Notes under the pieces: model-generated
The model's input: the letters and a program-made list of their open reading frames with translations, nothing else
What the model was told of the DNA's origin: nothing
Databases searched by the model: none
Program-made: the position numbers and the translations under genes
Source: UMGS755 sp045652815
GTDB lineage: Bacteria > Bacillota > Clostridia > UBA1381 > UBA9506
Reading direction: 5' to 3'
Length of the DNA: 18,121 nt
Assembly (NCBI GenBank): GCA_045652815.1
Contig: JAZOLH010000082.1
Span: forward strand, 1-18,121
In this document: positions 1 through 6,883 of the stretch, piece by piece
Layout of the letters: every line of letters starts with the position of its first letter
How positions within the stretch are numbered: position 1 is the stretch's first letter

Positions 1-604
1 AGCAGAAGATGGTTTTATGCTCCGCACCGTGATATTCAAACACGCGGCGGATATCTTCCATTTTAGAAACAAGCGCAATATAAGTCAGGAACAATCCGAT
101 ACGAACAACGCCTTCGGTTAACGTGGCGAGGAAACTGGAATCAATGAACTTCTTCACAAAACCAACCAAAAAGGCGGGGAGCAACATAAACAGACCGATG
201 GACAGGGCCAGAGCCAAAATCACGGAGCCATAAATGGCCCAGTCTTTCATTTTGCCTTCTTTTTTCTCGGCTTTTTCTCGTTCTTCTTCGGTCATGGCCT
301 CTTTTTTTGCCTTTTCTTCTTCATCTTCCAGTTCAAAAAATTCGGCAGAGAACATAAGGGCTCGTGTGCCGATAATCAGGGATTCGATAAAGGACACAAC
401 GCCGCGGATAATAGGCAGTTTTAAAAATTTGCATTTCTGCAGGATGGAGTTTAGGGGCTTTTTATCAATGATAATCTCCCCATCGGGCTTGCGAACAGCC
501 ACCGCAATCTCTTTGGGACCGCGCATCATAACGCCTTCCATCACCGCCTGACCGCCGATGCTGGTCATGTGGCAACTATTTTCACAAGAGTTATTTTTAC
601 TCAT
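1..604 (-). CDS. yqhQ: YqhQ-like DUF1385 membrane protein (3' end outside window)
   Basis: The minus strand reads open from an ATG at 604 to the window edge, giving 201 residues with no stop, so the C-terminus is missing. The N-terminal block has the DUF1385 signature IGGQAVMEGVMMRGP (residues 16-30) followed by a cytoplasmic-looking region. A very charged E/K-rich stretch (about 91-120) precedes two hydrophobic segments (about 122-150 and 157-180). The visible end, EHKTIFC, is the conserved metal-ligand-like block of the family. AAGGAGA lies 8 bases before the ATG. In many Firmicutes this gene sits near rpmE/prfA; those genes would be outside this window. The biochemical function of DUF1385 proteins is not established. 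No promoter is visible directly upstream because the repeat cassette at 630-1070 begins only 25 bases away, so transcription probably comes from farther upstream. Confidence 0.9.
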   Translation of the reverse strand, partial: MSKNNSCENSCHMTSIGGQAVMEGVMMRGPKEIAVAVRKPDGEIIIDKKPLNSILQKCKFLKLPIIRGVVSFIESLIIGTRALMFSAEFFELEDEEEKAKKEAMTEEEREKAEKKEGKMKDWAIYGSVILALALSIGLFMLLPAFLVGFVKKFIDSSFLATLTEGVVRIGLFLTYIALVSKMEDIRRVFEYHGAEHKTIFC

Positions 605-629
605 GGTTTTTCTCCTTTTTATTTTTATT

Positions 630-674
630 AAGGCTTCCCCTTGAGGGGAAGCTGTCACGAAGTGACTGATGAGG
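630..674 (+). repeat. Left terminal repeat of the DUF559 cassette
   Basis: It contains hairpin 1, GCTTCCCC-TTGA-GGGGAAGC (633-652), hairpin 2, GTCAC-GAA-GTGAC (654-666), and the tail TGATGAGG (667-674). It matches the inverted repeat at 1025-1070 in hairpin 1 and in the GATGAGG tail. The second hairpin has a different sequence but is still a palindrome. The last six codons and the TGA stop of the DUF559 gene fall inside this repeat. Confidence 0.8.
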
Positions 675-1017
675 TGTCAATATGATTCCATCTATCTTGA
701 CACACATAATTAAAATTCTTATTAATTTCTAAATTAGAGTATCGTAATACTTTTATTCCTAATTCACGCAGAAACGCATCTCTTTTTTCATCCTTTTTTA
801 TTGCGTCTCCCTCATAATGTTGAGAACCGTCTATCTCAATAACAATTTTCTTTGCGGCAACATAAAAATCAACAATGTACGGACCTATCACTTTTTGTCT
901 ATGAACGACTATTGGTAGGTTCTTTAAAAAGTCATACCATAAATGTCGTTCTTCTTTTGTCATATTTTTTCTTAAATTTTGTGACCTGTTCGTTAAAACT
1001 TTTTTATTAAAATTCAT
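655..1017 (-). CDS. DUF559-domain endonuclease-like protein
   Basis: This 120-residue protein has the compact DUF559 fold related to Vsr/PD-(D/E)xK nucleases. The visible motif order is VDFY with Asp50, then IEIDGSQHY (Glu61, Asp63, Gln66, His67), then a basic helix KKDEKRDAFL and the closing strand KVLRYSNLEI. These are the positions expected for the metal-binding core of the family. No biochemical activity is assigned here beyond that resemblance. The ATG at 1017 is preceded, 7 bases upstream, by GGATGAGG, which is itself part of the right terminal repeat. The TGA stop lies inside the hairpin of the left repeat. The gene is therefore framed, and partly encoded, by the repeats. Base composition is more AT-rich than the GC-rich repeat ends. 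It runs in the same direction as its neighbours. Confidence 0.85.
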   Translation of the reverse strand: MNFNKKVLTNRSQNLRKNMTKEERHLWYDFLKNLPIVVHRQKVIGPYIVDFYVAAKKIVIEIDGSQHYEGDAIKKDEKRDAFLRELGIKVLRYSNLEINKNFNYVCQDRWNHIDTSSVTS

Positions 1018-1024
1018 TTTCTCG

Positions 1025-1070
1025 CCTCATCCACCGCAGGCGGTCCCCCTTCCCCTCAAGGGGAAGGCTT
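1025..1070 (-). repeat. Right terminal repeat of the DUF559 cassette
   Basis: Read on the minus strand it has hairpin 1, CCTTCCCC-TTGA-GGGGAAGG, then hairpin 2, ACCGC-CT-GCGGT, then GGATGAGG. It is the inverted partner of 630-674. Its GGATGAGG serves as the Shine-Dalgarno sequence of the DUF559 gene. Its outer edge meets the TAA stop of the gene at 1070-2518. Confidence 0.8.
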
Positions 1071-2518
1071 TATTTAATCTCCAAATCAATCACTTGGGTG
1101 TTTTCGGTGTTATAACTTTCCCCGGGTAAAACGGGGTAAATCCGTTTGGGTGCTAGGCTTTCCATACGGGCACGAACTGCACCCGTTAAGGACCAATCGG
1201 CACCAAACACGCTTTTAACGTGGTCTTTATAAAAGGCGTTTTGCTCCGTTTCAATGGGTGCAGGCAGTAAAACCGCCACTTCGCACTCGCCCATTTTAGC
1301 AGGCGCCTCCATTTTGGCAATCACCTTGTCAACTAACGCCATATCTTGCTCGTGCACTTTTTGGTAAACACCATATTCATTCACCGCCGAGAGCATAAAC
1401 ACAATCGCCACAAGAGGCAAAATGATTTTTTTAACACGGGTGGGAATCAGCATCATAAGGGGCTCCAGCATAAAAGCCAGACCGATTAAGGAAACAAAGA
1501 TGCTGCGGTTTGTGAGCCATACGGTTTCGGCTAACAGATTCGGCACAAGCGGTGCTAAAAATAAAAGCAAACCGCCGATTTCTAACAATAAAATCTGCCA
1601 AAGTGACAGTTTTCGACTTTTTTCAACATTGTGCAGGATGAAAAAGGCAAGAACGCCCATCAAAAGCAGCAGGAAAAATCCAAAAAATCCACGCTGACAC
1701 AAAATTTTGATGCCCTCAATGGCGCCGAGAACGATGCCATTATAAAATCCGCCGAAAATTTCACCCAGTTGGGTAAACAGGGCGGCCATTTTGTCACCAA
1801 AATTGTCAAAACTCATGCCTGCGGCACGACTTCCCAATGCGCCGAGACCTGAAAAAATGCGGTAATACGCAAACATCAGCCCGATGCTCAGTGCAGAAAT
1901 CACAGGCACCGCAAAACATTTTTTGCTCTCGGGGCGGGATGCTACATAATAGAGCCAAAGCAGGATAGCGCAACCTGCCGAGAACACAGAAACGGATTCA
2001 TAAAATCCGCAAGAAATCAGGGAAAGTGCAGCAAACGCAAGAAGTTTCCAGCCGCTTCGTTTTTCAAATAAATAACTTGCCAGAACGTGCAGAGAGCCGG
2101 CGGCAAAGAACAAACCCACCACAATACGAGTGGAGGCAGAGAGCCAAAACCGCGCTTCCATCCCCACGGGAAGCAGGAATAAAATCAGGTAATACAGCGG
2201 GCTCATCGTGATGCCTGCTTTTTTTAGGGCGGCTTTTATATGATAAGCCGCGCCGATTAAAAGGGCTGTGACAAGCACTAGAGCGATGGGCAAAACGTGC
2301 CACAGTTTTCCCCAAAAAGCCACGTCGAGAAAGCTTGCCAGCGGTCTTGTTGCGAGAGTGCCCACATCGAAAAAGACATAAGACGAGTTTTGATATGCTC
2401 CATAACCCCAATATTGAATATAGTCATCCAAAACGGGAAAATAGCGGAATCCATATAAAAGGTAAGGCAAAACAGCACAGGCCGCCAAAAGCCAGAACAT
2501 CTTTTTTTCTTTTCCCAC
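1070..2518 (-). CDS. Polytopic membrane protein, possibly GT-C glycosyltransferase-like
   Basis: I do not recognise a named family. The 482-residue protein starts with a hydrophobic helix (MFWLLAACAVLPYLLYGF) followed by VLDDYIQYWGYG. About nine or ten further membrane segments follow, then a soluble C-terminal tail of roughly 100 residues. An acidic pair just after the first membrane helix followed by many helices is the general plan of GT-C glycosyltransferases, so transfer from a lipid-linked sugar is a guess only. The start is GTG at 2518: it has AAAGGGGGTGA five bases upstream. The longer open frame to 2572 would begin inside the -35 box of its own promoter and cannot be the start. A promoter at 2544-2572 faces it. 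The stop codon abuts the DUF559 cassette. Confidence 0.7.
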   Translation of the reverse strand: MGKEKKMFWLLAACAVLPYLLYGFRYFPVLDDYIQYWGYGAYQNSSYVFFDVGTLATRPLASFLDVAFWGKLWHVLPIALVLVTALLIGAAYHIKAALKKAGITMSPLYYLILFLLPVGMEARFWLSASTRIVVGLFFAAGSLHVLASYLFEKRSGWKLLAFAALSLISCGFYESVSVFSAGCAILLWLYYVASRPESKKCFAVPVISALSIGLMFAYYRIFSGLGALGSRAAGMSFDNFGDKMAALFTQLGEIFGGFYNGIVLGAIEGIKILCQRGFFGFFLLLLMGVLAFFILHNVEKSRKLSLWQILLLEIGGLLLFLAPLVPNLLAETVWLTNRSIFVSLIGLAFMLEPLMMLIPTRVKKIILPLVAIVFMLSAVNEYGVYQKVHEQDMALVDKVIAKMEAPAKMGECEVAVLLPAPIETEQNAFYKDHVKSVFGADWSLTGAVRARMESLAPKRIYPVLPGESYNTENTQVIDLEIK

Positions 2519-2543
2519 GGGCTCACCCCCTTTTTCTTTTTTC

Positions 2544-2572
2544 ATTGTACCATATTTCCCATCAAAAATCAA
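2544..2572 (-). promoter_or_regulatory. Sigma-A promoter of the membrane-protein gene
   Basis: On the minus strand TTGATT (2572-2567) is followed after 17 bp by TACAAT (2549-2544), with the extended -10 element TGG before it. Transcription would start near 2537, just upstream of the Shine-Dalgarno sequence of the GTG start at 2518. Confidence 0.75.
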
Positions 2573-2623
2573 TTTTTATGGGCTCTTTTATCATCCGTTC
2601 ATAAATTCTTTACAAGATTTTAC

Positions 2624-2652
2624 TTGCAATTGTTACAAAAGTGTTGTATAAT
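2624..2652 (+). promoter_or_regulatory. Sigma-A promoter of the M23 peptidase gene
   Basis: TTGCAA (2624-2629), a 17-bp spacer, and TATAAT (2647-2652). It leaves a 5' leader of about 77 bases before the GTG start at 2736. It is back to back with the promoter at 2544-2572. Confidence 0.8.
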
Positions 2653-2677
2653 AGAAAAAGATTTAATACTTTTGTAA
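2633..2677. promoter_or_regulatory. Inverted repeat flanking the -10 box (candidate operator)
   Basis: TTACAAAAGT (2633-2642) and its exact reverse complement ACTTTTGTAA (2668-2677) bracket the TATAAT of the M23 promoter. The left arm lies in the -35/-10 spacer and the right arm in the start of the transcript. The right arm belongs to a 17-base sequence (2661-2677) that recurs upstream of the PBP gene at 15330-15346. I infer an operator; the regulator is unknown. Confidence 0.4.
2661..2677 (+). repeat. 17-bp motif shared with the PBP upstream region
   Basis: ATTTAATACTTTTGTAA here is identical to the minus-strand sequence at 15346-15330. Both copies lie upstream of cell-wall genes. Confidence 0.6.
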
Positions 2678-2735
2678 TAATTTCTCCAGAAATTACATAG
2701 AGTAAAAACAGAAAAACAAAAAAAGAGGTGATTCG

Positions 2736-4325
2736 GTGAGCGAAAATTCCTCCCGCGTAGAACTGAAGCGCGTTAATGAGATTCCGTCACAGTTTTACGT
2801 GCAGGTGCCGCAAGCAGAAAGAACCAATACGGCAACAGAAGAATTAAAACAAAATAATATAGAAGAAAAACAGAAAAAGTCCGTGAAAGTGATGGCGGAA
2901 GATGTTCTCTCCCGCGTGCTTTCTTTCGGCAGAAAAACTGCCGAGTCGGCGGCTAAAAAAGCGGCTTCTCTCCTTGCTTATTGCCGAGAGAATCTGACAG
3001 AGCAGGCAAAAAACCTGATGGTTTCCATAGGCGTTTCTGCCGCTCTTATCGTAGCGGCGGCGGTGCTTTTATTTGTAACCACCAGCATTGGCTATCAGAT
3101 TTCCGCAAACGGTCAGGTGTTGGGCACCAGCCCCAGCAAAACCGCCTATGAAGAAACTCTTTCTTTGATTAATCACGAACTTTCTTATGTCAATCCCGAT
3201 GCATTTTCTTTGGAAAATGTTGATATTTCCTTAAAACTTGTGCCGAAAGGCAAGTTTACATCGGAATCCGATCTCCGCGAGGCCTTAAAATCCGTTTCTG
3301 CGGATATGATTCCCGCCTACGGTATTTATGCCGATGGTCGTCTTTTATTTTCCATGCCCAACGAGGCAACTGCGAAAGCTTTATTAGACGATTATCAGGC
3401 AGAATTTTCTGAAAATCGTGATGATGTGGTGGCATCCTTCTGCGAAGATGTGGCAATCCGCCTTTCCTTTGTGCCCAAAACATCCTTAAAGACCATTGCC
3501 CGCGGCAAAGAACAGTTAACAGAAGGTCAGATGGTGTTTCATAAGGTCGCAAATGGCGAAACCCTTGAATCTATCGCACAGACCTATGGCATTTTCCCTG
3601 AAGAACTTTATAAAACCAATGCCGCATCGCTTTTAGCTGATATATCCGGCAAAACCCTGCGCGTTGCAACGGGCAAGCCCTTACTTTCCGTTAAAACAAC
3701 AGAGCGTAAAACCTTAGAAGAGGAAGTTCCTTTTACCACCATTGAGCAGAAAAACCCCAATGATTATAAAGGAAACCGCTCCACGCTCCGCATGGGTCAG
3801 ACGGGTGTTCGCTCGGTGGATGCTTATGTGACCTATATTAACGGTGTTGAGTCTGATCGAAAAGTGATTTCCGAAACGATGACGCAAAAACCCATTGATG
3901 AAATCATCGGTCTGGGCACAAAAGATTTGCCCAGTGCAGTTGGCAGCGGCTCTTTAGCAATGCCCGTCAGCGGCAGTCTCAGTTCCCGTTATGGCTCCCG
4001 TTGGGGCAGAAACCACGATGGTCTTGACTTTTCAGCCGACACCGGTACAGCCATTTATGCCGCCGATAACGGTAAGGTTATTTTTTCTGAATATGATAAC
4101 GGTGGTTACGGTTATATGATTCAGATTGACCACGGTAATGGCATTGTGACCTATTACGCCCACTGCAGCGAACTTTTGGTGCCTGCAGGAACGCTGGTTT
4201 CCAAGGGTGATCTGATTGCAAAAGTGGGTAACACCGGCCGCAGTACAGGCCCCCATCTCCACTTTGAAGTTCGTAAAAACGGTACCCCCGTTAATCCGGC
4301 TAACTATTTAAAAGAAATTGCGTAA
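2736..4325 (+). CDS. Membrane-anchored LysM-G5-M23 peptidoglycan endopeptidase
   Basis: The 529-residue protein has an N-terminal cytoplasmic part of about 93 residues and one transmembrane helix (about 94-118). An extracytoplasmic linker region follows, then a LysM domain (about 268-315, FHKVANGETLESIAQTYG), a G5 domain (about 316-395) and a C-terminal M23 peptidase domain (about 425-520). The lysostaphin-type zinc site is complete: His427 and Asp431 in HDGLD, His476 in YYAH, and His507/His509 in HLHFE. It should bind peptidoglycan from the outer face of the membrane and cut peptide cross-links. The start is GTG at 2736, preceded by GAGGTGAT; no better ATG is nearby. It is monocistronic, with its own promoter (2624-2652) and a terminator right after the stop. 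The upstream inverted repeat and a motif shared with the PBP gene suggest envelope-linked control, by inference. Confidence 0.93.
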   Translation: MSENSSRVELKRVNEIPSQFYVQVPQAERTNTATEELKQNNIEEKQKKSVKVMAEDVLSRVLSFGRKTAESAAKKAASLLAYCRENLTEQAKNLMVSIGVSAALIVAAAVLLFVTTSIGYQISANGQVLGTSPSKTAYEETLSLINHELSYVNPDAFSLENVDISLKLVPKGKFTSESDLREALKSVSADMIPAYGIYADGRLLFSMPNEATAKALLDDYQAEFSENRDDVVASFCEDVAIRLSFVPKTSLKTIARGKEQLTEGQMVFHKVANGETLESIAQTYGIFPEELYKTNAASLLADISGKTLRVATGKPLLSVKTTERKTLEEEVPFTTIEQKNPNDYKGNRSTLRMGQTGVRSVDAYVTYINGVESDRKVISETMTQKPIDEIIGLGTKDLPSAVGSGSLAMPVSGSLSSRYGSRWGRNHDGLDFSADTGTAIYAADNGKVIFSEYDNGGYGYMIQIDHGNGIVTYYAHCSELLVPAGTLVSKGDLIAKVGNTGRSTGPHLHFEVRKNGTPVNPANYLKEIA

Positions 4326-4333
4326 ATAAAGAT

Positions 4334-4380
4334 AAAAAAAGACTGTGACAAGGTGAAACCTTTTGTCACAGTCTTTTTAT
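4334..4380. terminator. Bidirectional intrinsic terminator
   Basis: AAAAAGACTGTGACAA pairs with TTGTCACAGTCTTTTT around a short GC-containing loop region. A-rich and T-rich flanks lie on both sides. It sits between convergent genes (M23 peptidase and DUF4446) and can serve both. Confidence 0.9.
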
Positions 4381-4382
4381 TT

Positions 4383-4898
4383 TTAATTTTTCTTGGTGAG
4401 TTTTTCGTAGTTGATTTTAGCGGTGCGCAGTGCTTCAATTTCTTCTTCCGAAAGTTCGTACTGAGAAGTGCCTTCTGTAATGGGTTTTAAATAAGTGGAA
4501 GTTTGCTGACGACCGTAAACACCGTTAATCACAAAACCATTATCGTTTTCATCTAAGAGTGCTGCCGCAAAGGAAAGGTTGCCGCCCGCATCGCTAAAGG
4601 CGTTATAGCGAATGGCACCCACTTTTTTGATGCAGGCTTTATCTTCCTGCTCCAGTTTTCCGAGTCTTTCCTTTGCATCGCGGAATTCATCCACAGCCGC
4701 AATACATTTATCGTAATAATTGGCAACAACTTCAACCACATCACGACCGGAGGTATCACGAAGCAAACGCTTCATTCTTTTGCGGGTTGCCTTGGCAACA
4801 GACAGAGCCGAGATGCCAAAAATTAAACTTAAAAAGCAAAAGCCAAAACAGCCGATTAAAATCCATTCAAGTGGAATTGTATATCCGTAAAAATCCAT
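4383..4898 (-). CDS. DUF4446 family protein
   Basis: The 171-residue protein has one N-terminal membrane helix (about 9-34), a basic KATRKRMKRLLRD stretch, a predicted coiled coil (about 55-88) and the conserved DUF4446 core VGAIRYNAFSDAGGNLSFAA followed by ALLDENDNGFVINGVYGR. It ends with YELSEEEIEAL. The function is unknown; in Clostridia this family is commonly found beside parB, as here. The ATG at 4898 has AAGGAG at an 8-base spacing. The 183-base gap to parB (4899-5081) is AT-rich. I see no gene and no convincing promoter or terminator in it, so the gene may be a distal part of the parAB transcript. Confidence 0.88.
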   Translation of the reverse strand: MDFYGYTIPLEWILIGCFGFCFLSLIFGISALSVAKATRKRMKRLLRDTSGRDVVEVVANYYDKCIAAVDEFRDAKERLGKLEQEDKACIKKVGAIRYNAFSDAGGNLSFAAALLDENDNGFVINGVYGRQQTSTYLKPITEGTSQYELSEEEIEALRTAKINYEKLTKKN

Positions 4899-5081
4899 AT
4901 TTTTCTCCTTATTCTTTTAATGCCTGATATTTAATATATTTTTGTGTAAGAATTATGTAAACTAACTTTTCCCATTTAATTTACCCTTTTTGATAAAATT
5001 TCTGTCATTTTGCTTATTTCTATACTGATTTTTTCTAAAAATGCAGAGAAAAGGTAAATTTGCGCTTCCAGTTTTTACCAG

Positions 5082-5954
5082 TTAGCCGATAATTTTCATA
5101 ATTCTTTCAAAATCTTCATTATTATAATATTCGATTTCAATTTTGCCGCGATTTTTCTTGTTTTGAATTTTAACCTTGGTGCCCAAGGAATCGGAGAGTT
5201 TTTTCTCCAAAGAATTTAAATAGCGACGCAGTTCTTCATCAACCGGATTTTTCTTTTTCGCTTTTTTAACGGTTAATAAAGATTTAATTAAAGATTCTGT
5301 TTGACGAACGGTTAAGCCCTCCACCACAATTTTGCGGGCCGCCATCAGCTGAACGCCCTCATTATCGGTTGAAAGCAGCGCTCGTACATGGCCAACGGTT
5401 AATTCTTTCTTTAAAACCATTTCTTTAATTTCATCGCAAAGTGTTAACAAACGGATGCTGTTTGCCACTGCAGAGCGGCTTTTGCCCACTTTCTGTGCCA
5501 CCTGCTCCTGTGTTAAGCCGAAAACATCCATCAGTTCACGATAGCCATGGGCTTCTTCAAAGGGATTTAAATCTTCTCGTTGCAGGTTTTCAATCAGGGC
5601 AATTTCCATAGTTTCCTGATCATCATAATCACGAACGAGAACAGGCACTTTCAAAAGACCTGCCATTTTAGATGCACGCCAGCGGCGTTCACCGGCAATG
5701 ATTTTATAAAAACCGTTATCCTGTTTTTTAACAACGATGGGCTGCAAAACGCCGTATTTCTTAATAGAATCGGCTAAATCCTGCAGTTTATCGGGGTTAA
5801 ATTCGCTTCTGGGCTGATTTTTGTTGGGTTCAATTTGGGAAATTTTTAATTCAACAGCGGAAGAAAGCACATCCGTTGTAACGGTTGTTACCGCTTCAGT
5901 ATTCATCAGGGCGCCAAGACCCTTACCTAAGCCTTTTTTTTCTGTTTTTTTCAT
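5082..5954 (-). CDS. parB: Chromosome partitioning protein ParB (Spo0J)
   Basis: ParB is a CTP-dependent DNA clamp that loads at parS and organises the origin region for ParA and SMC. In this 290-residue protein the N-terminal ParA-stimulating tail KKGLGKGLGALM (residues 6-17) is clear. The CTP-binding fold has GERRWRA (88-94) and ENLQR (122-126). A helix-turn-helix follows (about 148-170, LTQEQVAQKVGKSRSAVANS). The C-terminal dimerisation domain is basic (about 230-290). It is the usual length for the family. ParA's stop and ParB's start are separated by one base. The ribosome binding site AAAGGAGT lies within the last codons of parA, so translation is probably coupled. Cognate parS sites lie about 0.85 kb upstream of its start. 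Confidence 0.97.
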   Translation of the reverse strand: MKKTEKKGLGKGLGALMNTEAVTTVTTDVLSSAVELKISQIEPNKNQPRSEFNPDKLQDLADSIKKYGVLQPIVVKKQDNGFYKIIAGERRWRASKMAGLLKVPVLVRDYDDQETMEIALIENLQREDLNPFEEAHGYRELMDVFGLTQEQVAQKVGKSRSAVANSIRLLTLCDEIKEMVLKKELTVGHVRALLSTDNEGVQLMAARKIVVEGLTVRQTESLIKSLLTVKKAKKKNPVDEELRRYLNSLEKKLSDSLGTKVKIQNKKNRGKIEIEYYNNEDFERIMKIIG

Positions 5955-5955
5955 A

Positions 5956-6732
5956 TTAAGACTCCTTTTTCTGATTGTTACGGAGTACCTCTTTTGCCAG
6001 TTTTACATAACTGCGGGCACCTTTTGAATATTTATCGTATGAAATGATGGGTTCACCGTAACCGGGCGCTTCAGAAAGGCGAACATTACGGGGAATCACG
6101 GTTTTAAACACTTCATTGGGGAAGTATTTTGTCACTTCCTCCATAACCTGATTGGAAAGGTTTGTCCGCGGGTCAAACATTGTGAGCAAAATGCCTTCCA
6201 ATGTAATCTTCGGGTTTAAACTCATTTTTAAGTTCTGAATGGTTTTTGTCAGCAGACTTAATCCTTCCAGCGCATAATATTCACACTGAATGGGAACTAA
6301 AAGGCTATCTGCCGCGGAAAATGCATTCAGCGTTAAAAGGCCTAATGATGGCGGACAGTCGATGATAATAAAATCATAGTCATTCCGCACGCTATCGATG
6401 GCTTCCTTTAACAGATTGTTGCGGTTTTCCATAGAAACCAGTTCCACTTCAGCCCCCGCCAAATCAATGGTTGTAGGGCAAAGAGAAAGATGTTTAACGC
6501 AGGTATCCACAATCACATCTGCCATTTTTGTGCCATTGATAATCACATCATACACAGACTGGGAAAGAGCCTCTTTATCTACACCAACACCGGAAGAAGC
6601 ATTGCCCTGCGGGTCAAAATCCACTAAAAGAACATTCTTTTTCTGTGTGGCGAGACAAGCAGAGAGATTCACAGCTGTTGTCGTTTTACCAACGCCGCCT
6701 TTTTGGTTTGCAATTGCGATTACTTTACCCAT
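5956..6732 (-). CDS. parA: Chromosome partitioning ATPase ParA (Soj)
   Basis: ParA is an ATP-dependent, nucleoid-binding partner of ParB in origin segregation and, in some bacteria, in control of DnaA. The 258-residue protein begins MGKVIAIANQKGGVGKTT, with the deviant Walker A motif at residues 11-18. Asp40 sits in VDFDPQGN (Walker A'-associated switch) and Walker B is IIIDCPPSLGLL. It lacks the N-terminal helix-turn-helix of plasmid ParA proteins, which fits the short chromosomal Soj type. The ATG at 6732 has AAAGGAAG upstream. A sigma-A promoter (6769-6797) drives parA-parB and probably DUF4446. A parS site touches the -35 box, suggesting autoregulation by ParB binding. Confidence 0.97.
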   Translation of the reverse strand: MGKVIAIANQKGGVGKTTTAVNLSACLATQKKNVLLVDFDPQGNASSGVGVDKEALSQSVYDVIINGTKMADVIVDTCVKHLSLCPTTIDLAGAEVELVSMENRNNLLKEAIDSVRNDYDFIIIDCPPSLGLLTLNAFSAADSLLVPIQCEYYALEGLSLLTKTIQNLKMSLNPKITLEGILLTMFDPRTNLSNQVMEEVTKYFPNEVFKTVIPRNVRLSEAPGYGEPIISYDKYSKGARSYVKLAKEVLRNNQKKES

Positions 6733-6768
6733 GTTTATCTTCCTTTCTATAGGAACTTTGTCCCTATT

Positions 6769-6797
6769 ATTTTACCATATTCCCGACCTCTTTTCAA
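6769..6797 (-). promoter_or_regulatory. Sigma-A promoter of parAB
   Basis: TTGAAA (6797-6792), 17 bp, TAAAAT (6774-6769), with an extended -10 TGG. The perfect parS at 6800-6815 starts only two bases upstream of the -35 box. Confidence 0.8.
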
Positions 6798-6799
6798 GA

Positions 6800-6815
6800 T
6801 GTTTCACGTGAAACA
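6800..6815. other. parS centromere site (perfect consensus)
   Basis: TGTTTCACGTGAAACA matches the 16-bp bacterial chromosomal parS palindrome exactly. It lies immediately upstream of the parAB promoter. Confidence 0.97.
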
Positions 6816-6830
6816 TCGTAAAATTTTCAT

Positions 6831-6865
6831 AAAAAAACACCCTTTGTTTTTCATAACAAAGGGTG
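6831..6865 (-). terminator. greA intrinsic terminator
   Basis: CACCCTTTGTT (6838-6848) pairs perfectly with AACAAAGGGTG (6855-6865) around a six-base loop. On the minus strand it is followed by seven T residues (6837-6831). It ends greA transcription between the two parS sites. Confidence 0.88.
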
Positions 6866-6867
6866 AT

Positions 6868-6883
6868 TGTTTCACGTTAAACA
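6868..6883. other. Second parS-like site (one mismatch)
   Basis: TGTTTCACGTTAAACA differs from parS consensus at one position (G to T at position 11). It directly follows the greA stop codon, 52 bp from the perfect site. Confidence 0.85.

Larger units (their letters stand above)
630..1070. mobile_element. DUF559 cassette bounded by inverted two-hairpin repeats
   Basis: A 441-bp unit begins and ends with inverted copies of one architecture. Read inward from each end it is AAG(G/C)CTTCCCC-TTGA-GGGGAAG, then a second short hairpin, then (T/G)GATGAGG, with one DUF559 gene between them. The right end directly abuts the stop codon of the membrane-protein gene and the left end stops 25 bases before the yqhQ ATG, so the unit lies exactly between two genes. 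It carries no recognisable transposase, and I see no certain target duplication beyond AT-rich flanks. I infer a MITE/REP-like mobilisable or repeat-associated cassette. An old, immobile gene with paired terminator-like hairpins is the alternative. Confidence 0.6.

Noticed and set aside
2064..2604. Several open frames of 80-115 residues opposite to or shifted from the membrane-protein gene
   Set aside because: They are antisense or out-of-frame shadows of the gene at 1070-2518, without ribosome binding sites or family resemblance.
2633..2690. WalR box upstream of the M23 peptidase gene
   Set aside because: TGTAAT-like halves are present, but no second half follows in direct orientation at five bases, so the known WalR layout is not met.
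5040..5081. Possible terminator after parB (GGTAAA pairing with TTTACC before a short T run)
   Set aside because: The stem is only six AT-rich pairs with a loop of about 15 bases, too weak to call.
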